A stretch of 64,000 nt of DNA from assembly GCA_016209015.1 (NCBI GenBank), contig JACQWY010000006.1, positions 93,678 through 157,677 on the forward strand, read 5' to 3'. The translations under genes and the position numbers were made by a program. Positions 63,809 through 64,000 of the stretch are shown piece after piece; the first letter of the stretch is position 1; each line of letters begins with the position of its first letter. Origin of the DNA: Gammaproteobacteria bacterium. GTDB taxonomy: Bacteria; Pseudomonadota; Gammaproteobacteria; Ga0077536. The notes below the pieces were generated by a model, which had not been told where the DNA came from, did not search any database, and saw only the letters and a program-made list of their open reading frames with translations.

Positions 63809-64000
63809 ATGTCGAAACACACCATCACAACGCAGGACGTCGAGGCAGAGTTAGGCCCGGTACTGTGCGCCATGCTGCGCAGGGGCGATGCCCCGCAGGC
63901 TGCTCCGAGGGAAGCCGCAGCGGTGTCCTTGTTCAATGTCCTGAGCGATGACGCCCTGAACGACTACGGGCTCTTTACCGGCGACGACACCGAAGCAGCA
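63809..64000 (+). CDS. Start of an unknown protein (partial, runs off the window)
   Basis: 64 codons from an ATG with AAGGAGG at good spacing: MSKHTITTQDVEAELGPVLC, then MLRRGDAPQAAPREAAAVSL and FNVLSDDALNDYG. No motif is recognised. The strong ribosome binding site argues that it is real. It belongs to the integrated element. Confidence 0.6.
   Translation, partial: MSKHTITTQDVEAELGPVLCAMLRRGDAPQAAPREAAAVSLFNVLSDDALNDYGLFTGDDTEAA

Overview
This 64 kb window of very GC-rich DNA looks like a chromosomal segment of a free-living gammaproteobacterium. The evidence is an EF-P gene with both lysylation enzymes (epmA, epmB), parE-parC, hrpA, a mla-type lipid transport operon, a Braun-type alanine-zipper lipoprotein and AmpG- and YoaA-type proteins. 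A more exact placement (for example near Steroidobacterales or Nevskiales) is inference only. No rRNA, tRNA or CRISPR array was seen.

Layout. 1-2.6 kb: end of an ABC ATPase, then mlaE, mlaD and an MlaC-like gene, meeting tail to tail a second MlaC-like gene that is coupled to ileS. 2.6-14.7 kb: ileS (type 2, with an altered HIGH motif), a GAF/HD-GYP protein, sufE, cysS, cytochrome b561, ahcY, metK, a 2-keto-4-pentenoate hydratase and a quinone reductase. 14.8-23 kb: trxB, an all-alpha dimeric dUTPase, a YoaA/DinG helicase, an unknown conserved protein, epmA-efp facing epmB, and a luciferase-like monooxygenase behind an FNR-type promoter. 23-30 kb: parC and parE, then a DUF3501 / Fe-S reductase / rubrerythrin cluster with a palindromic operator. 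30-38.7 kb: xseB-ispA, folE2, a terminator and inverted-repeat element, mazG, an HNH nuclease, a small secreted protein with a Nudix hydrolase, an Lpp-like lipoprotein facing an L,D-transpeptidase, a DUF423 protein, moaB and hslR. 38.6-54 kb: a MoxR / DUF58 / transglutaminase operon, an unknown protein, a CPA2 antiporter with hrpA, a PP2C-transmembrane-SUMF1 fusion, a low-complexity secreted protein, a phosphodiesterase with an AmpG-like permease, and a CYTH protein. 54-59.7 kb: a molybdenum cofactor cluster (moaA, mobA, mobB, moeA on +; moaD, moaE, pqqB on -; moaC on +).

From about 59.7 kb to the right edge the character changes. A tyrosine recombinase follows moaC directly. It is followed by a non-coding stretch with three evenly spaced copies of a GCGACA-NGA-TGTCGC palindrome, an AlpA/excisionase-like HTH protein, a truncated TrlF-type PHP-ATPase remnant, a CC0125/CC1285-like lipoprotein and unknown genes. 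This is the left end of an integrated element whose right end lies outside the window.

How the genes work together. mlaEDC moves phospholipid between membranes. metK-ahcY runs the methyl cycle through SAH hydrolase. EpmB and EpmA modify the EF-P made beside them. The moa/mob/moe genes can build molybdopterin guanine dinucleotide cofactor almost completely. The most unusual points are the GXHH-type IleRS, the convergent MlaC pair, the PP2C-SUMF1 fusion without the formylglycine cysteines, PqqB stranded in a Moco operon without its CxCxxC site, the class II FNR promoter, the roughly 270-bp inverted-repeat element at 32.7-32.95 kb, and the phased palindromes of the island.
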